Positions 12,502 to 24,200 of a DNA stretch of 64,000 nucleotides are shown piece after piece (position 1 is the stretch's first letter; each line of letters begins with the position of its first letter). Both the position numbers and the translations under genes were made by a program. The stretch lies in assembly GCA_949775045.1 (NCBI GenBank), contig OX459096.1:45664379-45728378 (forward strand), given 5' to 3'. The notes beneath the pieces were generated by a model, which saw nothing but the letters and a program-made list of their open reading frames with translations, was not told where the DNA came from and ran no database searches. This DNA comes from Metridium senile. Lineage: Eukaryota; Cnidaria; Anthozoa; Actiniaria; Metridiidae.

Positions 12502-15230
12502 GTACACAAGGCAACTTAATTACTGGTCAGTTAACGGAAAATATCCCCCTACCACAGGTAAACCATTTTGTTGTGTTATGTTTAATAGAATGCGTACACT
12601 ACTAGTAGTAGTAGTAGTAGTAATAATAATAATAATAATTTATTTCTTAAAAAAACGCATTTAAAATTCTCAATGCTTTTTACATGATACAAAATGTGTA
12701 TCAAATGTGTATGAAATCTATGAAAAAAGATCAGAAATTAAAAAAAACTGTATTTACATATTAGTAAAAATAAATTTATAAATAAATTTATGTATTTGTA
12801 AAAAGAACGTTATACAAAAATGATTTATTCTCTTCTTTAAATAATGAATAATTGTAGTTTTCGTCGCGCTGATATTAATATTTATTCGTAAATAGTAAAC
12901 TACATAATACAGACATATTCAGAAGGTTGTCCAGGCGTTTCCAATCAAGTCTTCCTTCTCCCTTTTAGATAGCTGAGCCGGCCCTCCCGGCATGCTCCCA
13001 TTTTCTCTGTACGAGCGGTATATAGAGCCCATTAGCTGTCTCATATACACCAATCCAATCTAAACAAACGACACTTGTGAGACCAACCAACGATGAATTA
13101 TTCTCTTTTCTGTATAGTTGTTTTTATTTGATGAAACCCGGTATACTGCTTAGTTCTTTAGCTCTTCAATTTATCCATATTTATATAAATCGGTCATTTT
13201 TCGACTCATTATATGTTCCATTAGTGTTCAATTGTGAAAGTATGCTGACTTATTCAAAATTGAAGTTAATCTATGTTTTCCTGGCAAAAAAAAAACATAA
13301 AATATTGCACTTTTTATATCATGTAAAAGCATTGAGAATGTAAAATGCGTTTATTATTATTTTTGCTGTTATCTATCATTGACGATATATTTCATATCGA
13401 TTGTATGATTCTTTGGAGATCATTCATCATCAGAGCCCCGGAAGATTCAATTATAAGATAATATACGATCCTACCCTGGGTACCAGGGGTTATTTTCTCC
13501 TTGCTTTATCGTTTGCTTTAGCGTTTGTAAATTTGACGGTTTGTTGACGGTTTGTTATTCAACGAATCTAACCCCTGGCCAAATGAGCTTAGAATCTCAC
13601 TTCCATGCTGTTTTGATTGACACCGCCAATTATAGCCATATTTGGGAACTTGGCAAACTTGTTGACATCTTGCTGTCAGCTTTCATCCAATCAAAGGTCT
13701 TCATAGACTTAAACCAATCAGAAGGCCGGGGTCACGCAGCGATCCCTCGCTTCTGATTGGCTCGGCGAATTCAAAAGAATAGGCTCATTTGGCTAGAGGG
13801 TTTCTCTTGAAAAAAAACGAACGCAGACGTACAAATGATAAATACGAATAATAGAACAAGAAACCCTCTAGTTTCTAGGGTAATACGATCCTGGACTCAG
13901 AAATAGATCTGTTGATTTTAATGTTACTGTACTATTATTTTTGTTGATAATAGTATTGATTTCTTTTCAGCTTAATACATTCCAGTATGGAATACAACCA
14001 CCTCAACCACCACTTACACCTCAAGACGCATGCTCACCAAGTTATGTTAACTACAGCCCTGCTACACCTCCCGCAAGTGTAAATCACATTCGATTATTTT
14101 CACCGATACCTGATGGAGGTATACCCCCTACCCCACCAACGCCCAACTCAGGGGGTAAAGGGGGACGGTTTGGGATCTTATCTGACATGTCACTCACACC
14201 AGAAATGAAAGAGTTTATCGAGTCATTTCGTACAAGGAGAATTGCACTTGGTTATACACAAGAAGATGTAGGCTTTGAATTATCACGTACTAACGGCCCT
14301 TCGTACAGTCAGTCGTTTATTTCACGATTTGAGTCGAAAAATCTCGGCCTTAAAGCCGCTGAAAAGATGAAACCAGTCATGCAGTCATGGCTGGAACAAA
14401 AGGAACTAGAAAACGCCAAAGGCTTACGAGTATGCAAGAAACGGAAGCGGCGAACATCGTTTTCTAACGAGGTACTACGCATGCTTATTAATCAATTCGA
14501 GCGAAATCCAAAGCCAAGCTCAGCTGATATTGCTCAGATTGCAAAGGAGGTCGATCTCGAACCAGTTACGATACGAGTATGGTTTTGTAATCGTAAACAA
14601 ATGCTCAAGAGAATGGCCACTGGCAAGGTCCGTGTTAACAATTCCCTAAAGGCTGAATTAGAAGCTAAATACAAAGTCCCTAGTCCAAGCAAAGATTCGA
14701 AGTTTGACTTTACTCATATGCCTGTTGGACAATTCTCGTTTACTGAGGATAGAGTAAAGCCACTTGTTTGTGTTGCATCTGAAGGAAGTCCCGTCAAAAA
14801 CACTCCACGTACATCGTCCGTTACGTATGCACAAGTACAGGACGATACGATCGTGCACGCAACGGCTCCTGGATTTACTGTTACTGAACCTAGTGGACAA
14901 CATATCAACCAATTGTCATTCTCTGAAGGAGTAAAAACCACGGCTTCTGGATTTACTGTCACAGAACCTAGTAAACATATAAACCAATTGTCATTCTCTG
15001 ACGGAGTGAAAACAGTTGGTTTAAGTCCGAATAAAACTACTGGAGATACTTCCAACCACGTGACATTCCCGACTGATTCTTTGACGGGAACACACGTGGA
15101 ACACTCTCCTGTTGCCAGTTTAAACTTTGATTCCTCTGCAGTTCAAAAACATTTGCAGTATGTACAAGGTGTGGACGAAAATACTATCCATGAATACCAA
15201 TCGGATGTAGCAATGCCTGAACACTCGTGA
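12502..15230 (+). CDS. POU-homeodomain transcription factor, class 6-like, 5' exons not found
   Basis: Two exons are supported: 12502-12557 and 13971-15230, joined in phase 0 (GTQGNLITGQLTENIPLPQ then LNTFQYGIQPP). The large exon encodes a Pro-rich lead-in, a POU-specific domain (about 14190-14411, with RRIALGYTQEDVG, GPSYSQSFISRFE and KMKPVMQSWLE), a basic linker KKRKRRTSFS and a homeodomain (about 14436-14618) with helix 3 VWFCNRKQMLKR. The GPxYSQSxIxRFE block and RKRRTSF start resemble POU class 6 more than classes 1-4; this is recall, not a tree. The usual helix-3 ending RRQKEKR is RKQMLKR here. After the homeodomain is a 200-residue Ser/Thr-rich tail holding a tandem duplication (GFTVTEPS...INQLSFS). 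Domain-bearing nuclear DNA-binding protein. Upstream coding exons must exist (exon 12502 starts mid-codon), but the stretch to 10445 is filled with transposons. Confidence 0.9.
12602..12639. repeat. (TAG)n(TAA)n microsatellite
   Basis: A run of TAG triplets passes into TAA triplets in the POU intron just after the 12557 donor. No function is evident. Confidence 0.85.
13471..13885. mobile_element. TIR element ending just before the large POU exon
   Basis: Left end ACCCTGGGTACCAGGGGTTA and right end AACCCTCTAGTTTCTAGGGT are imperfect inverses. Inner sequences such as GCCAAATGAGC and GCTCATTTGGC are also inverted. The family has relatives at 36426-36656 and, more distantly, 49029-49321. It occupies most of the intron upstream of the 13971 acceptor. 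Confidence 0.6.
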
Positions 15231-16106
15231 AAAAAAAAAACCCAGAAACTATTAAGAAATCACAAAATGAAATCAATATGCATAATGTGCAATATGTAAA
15301 AAAGTATCCAGTATAAAACTCTCTGAATAGCTGGGTCATCAAAATGTGCATCATTTTATGGAAACAACCAAGCATGAAAACTTACAAACATTCAAGATGT
15401 CAATATTGGGGATAGACACATGGGGAACAGAAATTTTATTGGTTGTGTTGTATAAACAATCCCAATTGACTATTTAGTGAATTCAGCTACGATACTTAAA
15501 GATAAAGAATGCAACCAAATGGTAATCGTTATCTCATAGAGGCATCGAGCATTATTTTAGAGCTATAAGCCTTACTTGGAGTATTCGATCGATACAACCG
15601 ATAATTGACGAAGATCGATCGGAAATCGATACAATATCGACATCGATAGTTCAAGAAGATATAAGAGTACAAGATTAAGATTCGATAAGTCTCCTGTAAG
15701 TCGTCGACAATAATCGATATACATCCAATTCTTCTTGTTTTTTATTGGTCGACCCATGGCAGGTATCCATTGGTCGATTCTATGGTTTGTATTGTTAGTG
15801 TTTATGATATAGTATACACCTATTGCAAACATCGTTGTCACAGCCGAAGCCACAGTCCACACTCTGAAGCCTGCAATGGATGTCGGTAATATGAACATAA
15901 ACTGTTAATGGGCACAAGTTTTCTAAAGCAAAAAATTGTTTCACCATCTACCACTGCAACAAGTTGTTATGGTCATATAGCACAAACACTTGCAGCCAAA
16001 ATGTGTTTTGAATAAATCGATAACAAGAGAAGAAATACCGACATCCTTTGCGTACTTCAGAGTGTGGACTGTAGCTTTTTTTTGCGACAAAGATTACTGA
16101 AATGGG

Positions 16107-16185
16107 TGTATGTAGTGTAGTGTTACTGTAGTATATGTAGTGTAGTGTTACTGTAGTATATGTAGTGTAGTGTTTGTACTGTAAT
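16107..16185. repeat. 25-bp tandem repeat
   Basis: About three copies of a unit containing TGTAGTGTAGTGTTACTGTA. Short minisatellite with no other feature nearby. Confidence 0.8.
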
Positions 16186-18058
16186 TATATAGCACTTACA
16201 GTATGGTTAATCATGTTTAAAAAATAATGTCAAAAGTCATTGCACCGGTTTGCAGGACTGTAGATGACTTTAAACTACAACGAACAAATGTAATACATGT
16301 ACAGCTTATTTTAAAAGGTTTGAAAAGGCATTAGAGAAGAGGATCGATAAGCTACATGGAACATAAACTTATTGTGGACAAGTACCCAGAAGCGAAGCGA
16401 CAAGGGTCGCCGATAGTTGTTATAGCGTATATAAGAACGGAGACTTGTTTTATTTAACAAGTTGAAATATCCTGCATCTTTGATTTTCTTTTAACACAAT
16501 ATACACTTATTGGATTCAGCCGAGCCCATTTTGGCAGAATATATAAATCGATTATTCAATATTGGGCGAGACCGCAGCTCGATACTAATATTGAAATCGA
16601 GACTTAAATATCTGCCATAATGGTTGAGGATGAATCCTATAGGTGTTCTATTATACCGAACAAATAATGTTTCAGCATATCTCGAGTAAACAATTCAAAG
16701 GTCCAATAGGTTGCTGTCCAATAGGTTGCTGTCCAAATGACGAGTGTATCGTCACGTGACTTAAATACGTAGATGTGTATGAAGGATTATTTGTAAGGTA
16801 TCAGAATAATGACAAATGTAGCTCTCAAAACAGTAAGTAGCCCAGAATATCCCGAGCTATGGGAGCCAATCACAACTGATTTGGCATTCTAAATACTGCG
16901 GTCATCGTCTAGTACTGTGGCAACCTTTTACAAAATCCTGTATACGATGTGTTTGGTACAGAAGTTAGCCTAGTTAGATATTTATTGTGTAAATAGGAGA
17001 CGATACAATATATTAGGTAATACAAGTAGAGTTAACGGTCAATTATAATGGGTTTGTCTAAATCTTCCTTGTTCTAGGCAATAACAAGGCCTGTGTACAG
17101 AAGCAATTTTGCGGTGATTATGACCAGCTGATTTCGCTTCGAAGCGCGCAAAGCATTGTTCGTCAAAACGAACAGTTCCAAAATGACGCATCGAGACGGC
17201 AACGATTTCAGTTACTTTTAGGTTTTGTTTATACTATTGTTTTGATGCAGATAGAGCAGCAAAGCTTTTGTTGTCCAAGTAACATATAATTTAATGTAAA
17301 GTAATGTTTAGGATGTCTTTATAGTGGTTAACACCATAGTTAACATGGGAAACAACTCTCTCGAACAACGCCATTTTGGAACTGTTGGCGAAGCGACTAA
17401 AATGCTTCTGATTGGCTTATACTAGCCGGAAGCGCGCGCGCTCGAAATTACCTGGAACTAAGAGTGCTGCTAGTTTAAGACCGAGAAAACCTCTGAACAG
17501 GGTTTGAACTCCTATATCCCCCTTTGCCAGTTATGCGCTATCCCAAAGAAAGTCTGATTTTTGTTCTCGATAAAATTTGAAAAACTCTTTCTGATAACAC
17601 AGGAATAACATTTCTATGTCTAAAAAGACACTCTCCTGTTCAATTTTACGCATTAATCCGACTGTCTCTAACCTTAACCGCCTCTTGGGTATAGTCACCG
17701 CAGACAATGCATCTATAAAACATGCCTTGATATTGTTATCCAATAATCAAGCTATGATTGTATGCTTGTAGCCTGTGTGGGCAGCTTTCATGGGAAGGGA
17801 AAAGAGGGACACTGAAGTGAAAGAAGGTTAGTTATAACTGCCTGCTTTCCCACTCCGTTGTTTCCTTCCCCTCTGCTAAAGGCTGTTAAATACCTAGAAC
17901 AAGGTTAGCTGTCAATGTGGTAACAATTGTGTGTCAAATATTATATAGGGTAATTAAGTACGGCTAAATGGGGGCTTTGCGAACAAAATAAAATAAATTT
18001 ATTCAATATGCAAATGTATTCCTTGTTTGATTTATTCCTTGTATAAGCATGCAGTATA

Positions 18059-18314
18059 CACCTATTTCAATTAACATGGTCCATCTGGAATGGTTGATCT
18101 GAGACCGATAGGAATTGTGGGAGTTCAATAAATTCCAAATGTGTTGTATTAATCACACTTGAATGGTGCTGAATTATGGATAATAGTATTTCAGAAGTAA
18201 ACATTAACATTCGAGCGTGATTATAATAGTGTATTTGCAGTTTAACGAGCTCCCACAATTCCTATCGGTGTCAGATCGACCATTCCAGATGGACAACGTT
18301 AATTGAAATAGGTG
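18059..18314. mobile_element. Long inverted repeat, TIR element
   Basis: The left arm reads CACCTATTTCAATTAACATG, then CCGATAGGAATTGTGGGAG. The right arm gives the inverse, CTCCCACAATTCCTATCGG, then TTAATTGAAATAGGTG. Arms are about 75 bp with few mismatches around a unique centre. CACCTATTTC-type ends recur near 15820 and 21165, pointing to one dispersed family. Confidence 0.7.
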
Positions 18315-20699
18315 TACATGTATGTGGTAGATGATGAAACAAATTACGCCTAAAAAAAACAAATTATGTTCATATTACCGAAATCCTTTGCAGGCTTCAG
18401 AGTGTACACTGTTCTGTAGCTTCAGCTGTAACAATGAAGTTGGTTGGCAAAACCATAACAAAATACGTCACTTTACGTCTACCTATTTCAAGACCTATTT
18501 ATAAACCTTATTGTCATGTCTATTAAAATTCCAGAGATGTTTGGTAATGACCGCAGAATAGAAGAAAATAATTGTTCACGTACGCGACAGAAATATTTTT
18601 CGGAGTTGGAATGCAATGTGTCTTATGCTACAATTATATTTGTTATATATTTTGAATAATCACTCGATCATTTCCATGGATTCTTTGTGGCTATAATTGG
18701 TCTATCATGCACATTGCGGATGTCCGGGGCGCGTGAACTATATTGTATTATGACAATACAAATAGTTACGCTCTCTGCTTTAAAGAACTAAAAAACTCTG
18801 TTCACGCGTAATTTCACACCATTTCAGTAATTTTAAGAGGTTTTTCTAATTAGTAAGGAAGCTGGGAAACCATTTTAATTTCTCACAACGTCGAACTTCT
18901 GATTTAGGATAGGTTTAAATGGGCGAATGAGCACCTTCACAATCCCACTGAGATACTCGAAAAGTAAAAAGATAATGAAATCGAGAATATAGCCATTGTT
19001 CTAAAACAAAACTTGGGTCATAGCACGTTTGAACTCGTCTGCATTTAAAGCAGTAAAGCAACTTTTCAATTTTTAATATATTTCAAAATTTTTTAATCAT
19101 AATTGTTTAGTCTATTTTTTATTATTGCGATAACAAATTATGGTAATAAATGAGCGGTATACTTCTTCATGTATTGATGTTAATCCTCCGTTAGAAGAAG
19201 GATTTTAATACTATGGAAATCAGTAGACTGGTAATCATGCCCCAAAAATTCCGTCCACGTGACCAATTTTTTTTGTACCATGTGATCACTTCTGGCCAAT
19301 CATTTTGCTCAAAATTGGTCATGTGGTACAAAAAGACACACCCCCAAGGCCAAGGACACATTTTCAACGTACATTTAACCAGAGTTAACCACTCTAGTGA
19401 TTTTCATAGTATTATTTTAGTCCTTATCCAGTTTTACATATGTTATCAGTTGAAATGTTTTCTTCTTGCTTGCTTTTTGCACTTGTTATCATTGTTATTA
19501 TTTTTGTTACAATAATTAAGATCAGCAAAAATGTTTCTCAAAGCGTTGTTGTTGTTTTTCTCTGAAATCCATCGTTTCTCAAACCTGTCTGTTGTACAAT
19601 CACGTCGTTACCTGTTTTCAGTTACTTCATCCTTTAATTTACTCCATCCGTATTCTTCATGCCAAGATATTTCACAGCAAATCTTGTAATACAATATTTC
19701 AAGTAAGTCGCTTTTGTCTTCAAGCTAGACTTGGGAGAAACGTCTTCACGAATTTGTTTGCTTTTTATTCTGTCCTCGTTACGAATCCAGAGGGCAACAT
19801 TAGCACTAACTCCAAAACCAAACTGGTGAACCATTCTCTTTCTCCCTCTGGGCTTTGATGTAAGCTAGACAAGACACTCAACTTTTTTTCAGTGTTTTGT
19901 ACTGTTATGTTGTGTTTTCTTGTCAGAGTTTCATCCATGCAGCAGGTATTAAAACGTAAAGGTCAGAGCGAAACTGAAATGCTGATGCTGTACTTTGTTA
20001 TTGTATTGGACTTACAAATGAGGTCATCCAACGAAAACTCACAGGAAACCGCCTTTCCTTTACACAACATGCAACAGAAAATCTTAAAATATTCTCATAG
20101 GGAGAAGCAACGAAATGTTAAAGTAACAGTTATTACTAGCAGTCGGCCAAGTTCTGCCGGTTTTCATCGCAAAGAAAATAATCGAGCGTGAAAAAGACCT
20201 TAGCGATTATAATGAAAACAAGATGTTCTTTTGGTCGTTAACCAATTTAATTACTCGTTAAGCTTTTAATAAAACGAACGAAAAACAGTAAAGAACTAAC
20301 TCAAAAGAAACGTTTTTCAATGTTGGTATTAAAGCTTACGACAGCGTGACAATGAAAAGAATCATGAAATGATCCTGAAATAGATTTGTATTTCTTTTAC
20401 TGGACCAAAAATATGTTTTGTACATGCAGACGAAAAAAACAAAATACCACAACAATGGTAATTAATTAATGAAACTGTAAATTTGACAAGGACGGAAAGC
20501 GTGGCCGACAATGACGCGCACACGTACCTTCCTTTAATTCACCATTATCTTTAGCCCATATCTGCTTTTGTAGACATTGGGTGGTTTTAAAAGGCTTCAG
20601 CCAACCATATCCAGGTCTCCTTTGCGTTCTCAATACGACCTTGGCTAAAAATATATCCAAATCTACCCAACCGAGATATGAATAACCTGAGTATCAGGC

Positions 20700-20760
20700 T
20701 CTAGGGGAGGGGGGAAGGAGAGAAAGAAAGAAGGGAGAGAGGGAAAGAAAGGGAGAGCCT
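20700..20760 (+). repeat. Purine-rich low-complexity tract
   Basis: A run of G and A only (GGGGAGGGGGGAAGGAGAGA and on) of about 55 bases. Possible triplex-prone tract; no gene link. Confidence 0.8.
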
Positions 20761-21283
20761 GACAAATATGAACGTCTATACGAATCATCGAAGTGTGTTT
20801 TGAGAATAATTGCCATCAACACTATTAGTAATATCCTCTATGTTCTTGATGGATATAATGATTGCAAGCACCTATGGTACCCGATTAATAAGATGGAATA
20901 AGATGTACACACTGTATTTCAAAAAACGTTATCACAGTCCACACTCTAAAGTCTGCAAAGTATGTCGCTATTTCTTCTCTTGCAATCGATATATACAACT
21001 TGTTATGGTAATATAACAGAAACACATAAAACAAAAAAATGATATAAATAACACAAATTGTTTTAATAAAAAACGTGCAAGAAATCATAAATTATGTTCA
21101 TATTACCGACATCCTTTGAGGGCTTCAGAGTGTGGACTGTAGCTTCGGCTGCGACAACGATTTTTGAAATAGGTGTATTTCCTTTTGTTTTGGAATGACC
21201 TATCGCTTTTGACATCCTTTTGTATTCAATCCTTTTATTATATGATCTAGCCTACTATTTACAAAATACTCTGTATATAATAT

Positions 21284-24200
21284 CTACATGGCTTTCTTAG
21301 CTCTCCAGTCAAAGAATTCTTCAAAGTCTTCACTGTCACTACTGTCTTGTTTTTGTTCCTCTGCGACTTTCTCCTCGATTTTTTGTTTGATAATTGTTTG
21401 TTTGTCTCTCAGTTCATGTGCACGAAGAAAATATTCACTGAAATATAAACGTTAAAATGGGAATAAATGGTTGGAATTGATAATTGAGGGAAATAAGTGA
21501 CGACGAAGTTGTGTGACACATGCCGGCATTGAAAGTAACGCAAGACATGGATGGCTGTTACAATGATAAAGTTGTGAAGTGTTGTGTGACAGGTGTAACA
21601 CCGCTTGTTCACATACCTTTGTTCATTCAATTCATGTAACTGTCTATCAATACGTGCAACTTCGTCGTCTTCTTCAACCAACGCTTCTGACACCTGAGAC
21701 ATTAAAATTGAATAAAATATACTTGATTCTAGCTTTTTTTGAAAACAATGTAGATAAAGACAATTGTAGCCTGTGGGCGGCTCTAGGGGTTGGGGATAAA
21801 GGAGTAGGGGAGGGAAGAGGGAAGAGGGAAGAGGGAAGAGGGAAGAGGGAAGAGGGAAGAGGGAAGAATCTCCCTTTATTCTTTTTCATTCCCCACCCCT
21901 CCTCTTCCCCAATCCCAAAGAGCGCCCATGCAAGCTAGAACACTTCTTTCTGGCCAGAAGATCGAGACAATATTAAGTGATTTATCAATTGTTCTACTTG
22001 TAATAGCCAACATTTGAAAAATTGATTATCATAATTATTATTATTTGTGTACCTGATTTTCCATCTGAATTTCTTTCTGGAATTTTTCCCATTCCTGCTC
22101 TACAGGGTCTTTGTATTCTATTTTTCTAGCCTGATAAAATGTACAATAATTATAACTCACATCACCAAAGTTCACAATGGCATATAAATATACATATATA
22201 TATGGCATGCAACATTCTTGATGATATTAATGATGCTGGTCTGTATGAATTACTCTGGATTTACATAGAGTAGGGGAATTGACAGACTGCACAGGAGTGG
22301 ATAAGGTTGGTGGATATGGTTAGTGGTCAATGCACAGGCACTGAAGGTGCCTTTGTGGTTCTTTCAGCGCGACGAGCAAAAGTATGACCACTTTTAATAT
22401 ATTCGCATACTTCTATGCACAGACTTTATGCTGCGAAACGAGTTTTCACACCTTATCCAGTAAAATCAGACAACTTCACATTAAATGTGTCTGTTTAGGG
22501 ACAGACCATTAGATTTTTGAGGGTGGGGGTTGGGCAAATTTGATTTGCAGGATATTTTTTTCTCATTCTACGTATGTGCATGAATTTGTTTTTTCAACTT
22601 GCACAAATATTTTTTTTGTCATTGTTTGAAAGTCTTGAACTTAACTAAGCCAACGGAGCAGTGGTTAAATATCATTATTATTATTATTTATCTGAAAGGT
22701 TAAGCCTGGTTCACAAGAGTGCTCATCATAATCATAAGTAAGAAAACAAAAGATGCGTTATCCTCTAGGGAATTAGAAAACATAGACCAAAGTGTTTTCT
22801 TTTCTAATTTCTTTTGGTTTTTGTTTTGCTTATGATTATGACACAGTGTGAACCAGGCTTTAGCTACCGTAGTCAATTATCTTAAATTGCTAATCCCGAA
22901 TCAAAACAGAATGTAGTCTTAGCTAATCAGATTTGTAATTTGTGAGTAGAATGACAATGAATATAAATACAGTACATACCTTTGCATCCAGCTTAGGGTC
23001 ATCAAAAAACCCTTCTGGTAATTCTTCTGATGGCTTTCTAAAAAACATTAAAATAAACATACATGTAAATATAAATCAAAAATAATTTGAATATTTTTTT
23101 GTTAGTCCTAATATAAGATAAATACAATACTGCCTCTTTTTTGTGGTAAGGCAAGAAATTCAAACAACAACACAACAATAGAAACAGATTTAAATAAAAA
23201 TATTGATGCTAAGGCCACACAATTATTTCACAATACCATTACTCTGCAAACAAATCAGTTTGAAAGCACAATTATACTTTAAAATTAAATTAATTAAAAC
23301 CTTGTTTTTGTGTTATCCTCTGTGGTTTCTTTCTCTTTATGGTTGTCAAAGAAATCTGCAGTAAAATGAGAATATTAATGTAAGTTTTTAATTGTTCAAT
23401 TGTTTTTCAGCTTCTCTTGAAAGTGTCCCTCTAACATCTTGTAGGAAGCAATAAATAGAAATGTTAAATGAACATGAGAGGACCACAAGAAAACATGACA
23501 TGAATCAGCATGGTTTCCCGGAGTAACTAATCAATAGAAATCGATCATCGGAAAGCTAATCGATAAATCAATATCTTTGGCTGATTAAAATCGTTTAATA
23601 TAATCCAAATATTGTAATCCAAATATTTTTTGGCTGATTAGTATTGATTACTATCAACAATTAATGAAAATCAATAGTAACTGGTGAAAGTGCATTGAGC
23701 ATGAAATAAAGCACCGCTATAAAACGTGAAGTTGGTGGACATCAATAAAACGGCTGTGTTTACAAGACGCATGGTGTTTTTATTTCAGTCGGGTTGCGAA
23801 ACATGTCTGAATTCCTACAACAACCTCTTCGTCGGATTCAGACATGTTTCGCAGCCCGACTGAAGTAAAAACACCATGCGTCTTGTAAACACAGTTTGAT
23901 TGACATCCACCAACTTCACGTTTTTTAGCGGTGCTATTATGCGAGCGGTGCACGTGTGACTGAGAACCGCTGTAATTATTTATATTTGCACTCATATTGA
24001 TCAATAATATTATACAAAATCGATAAATATCGGTACAAATCGATTTAATCGATAATCACAAAAAGCTGTATATCGATCTTTATCGATTTTCAAAATAATC
24101 GATTAATGAGTATCGACAAATATCAAGTATTTATCGATTTGTATCGAGTAATCAATTTATCGATTAGTTACTCTGAGATGGTTTCCAGCATCACTTGAAA

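Larger units (their letters stand above)
15231..21283. other. Intergenic region with repeats, no recognised gene
   Basis: It lies between the POU stop codon and the ZNF830 stop codon (genes converge). It contains POU 3'UTR sequence, ATCGAT-rich stretches, several partial copies of an element with the shared string CTTCAGAGTGTGGACTGT or its inverse (near 15850, 16055, 18395, 20940 and 21125), a 25-bp tandem repeat and an inverted repeat. The few ORFs of 60-110 codons have no domain I recognise. Confidence 0.6.

Noticed and set aside
14658..15055. Minus-strand ORFs of 84 and 113 codons
   Set aside because: Shadows of the POU exon on the opposite strand.
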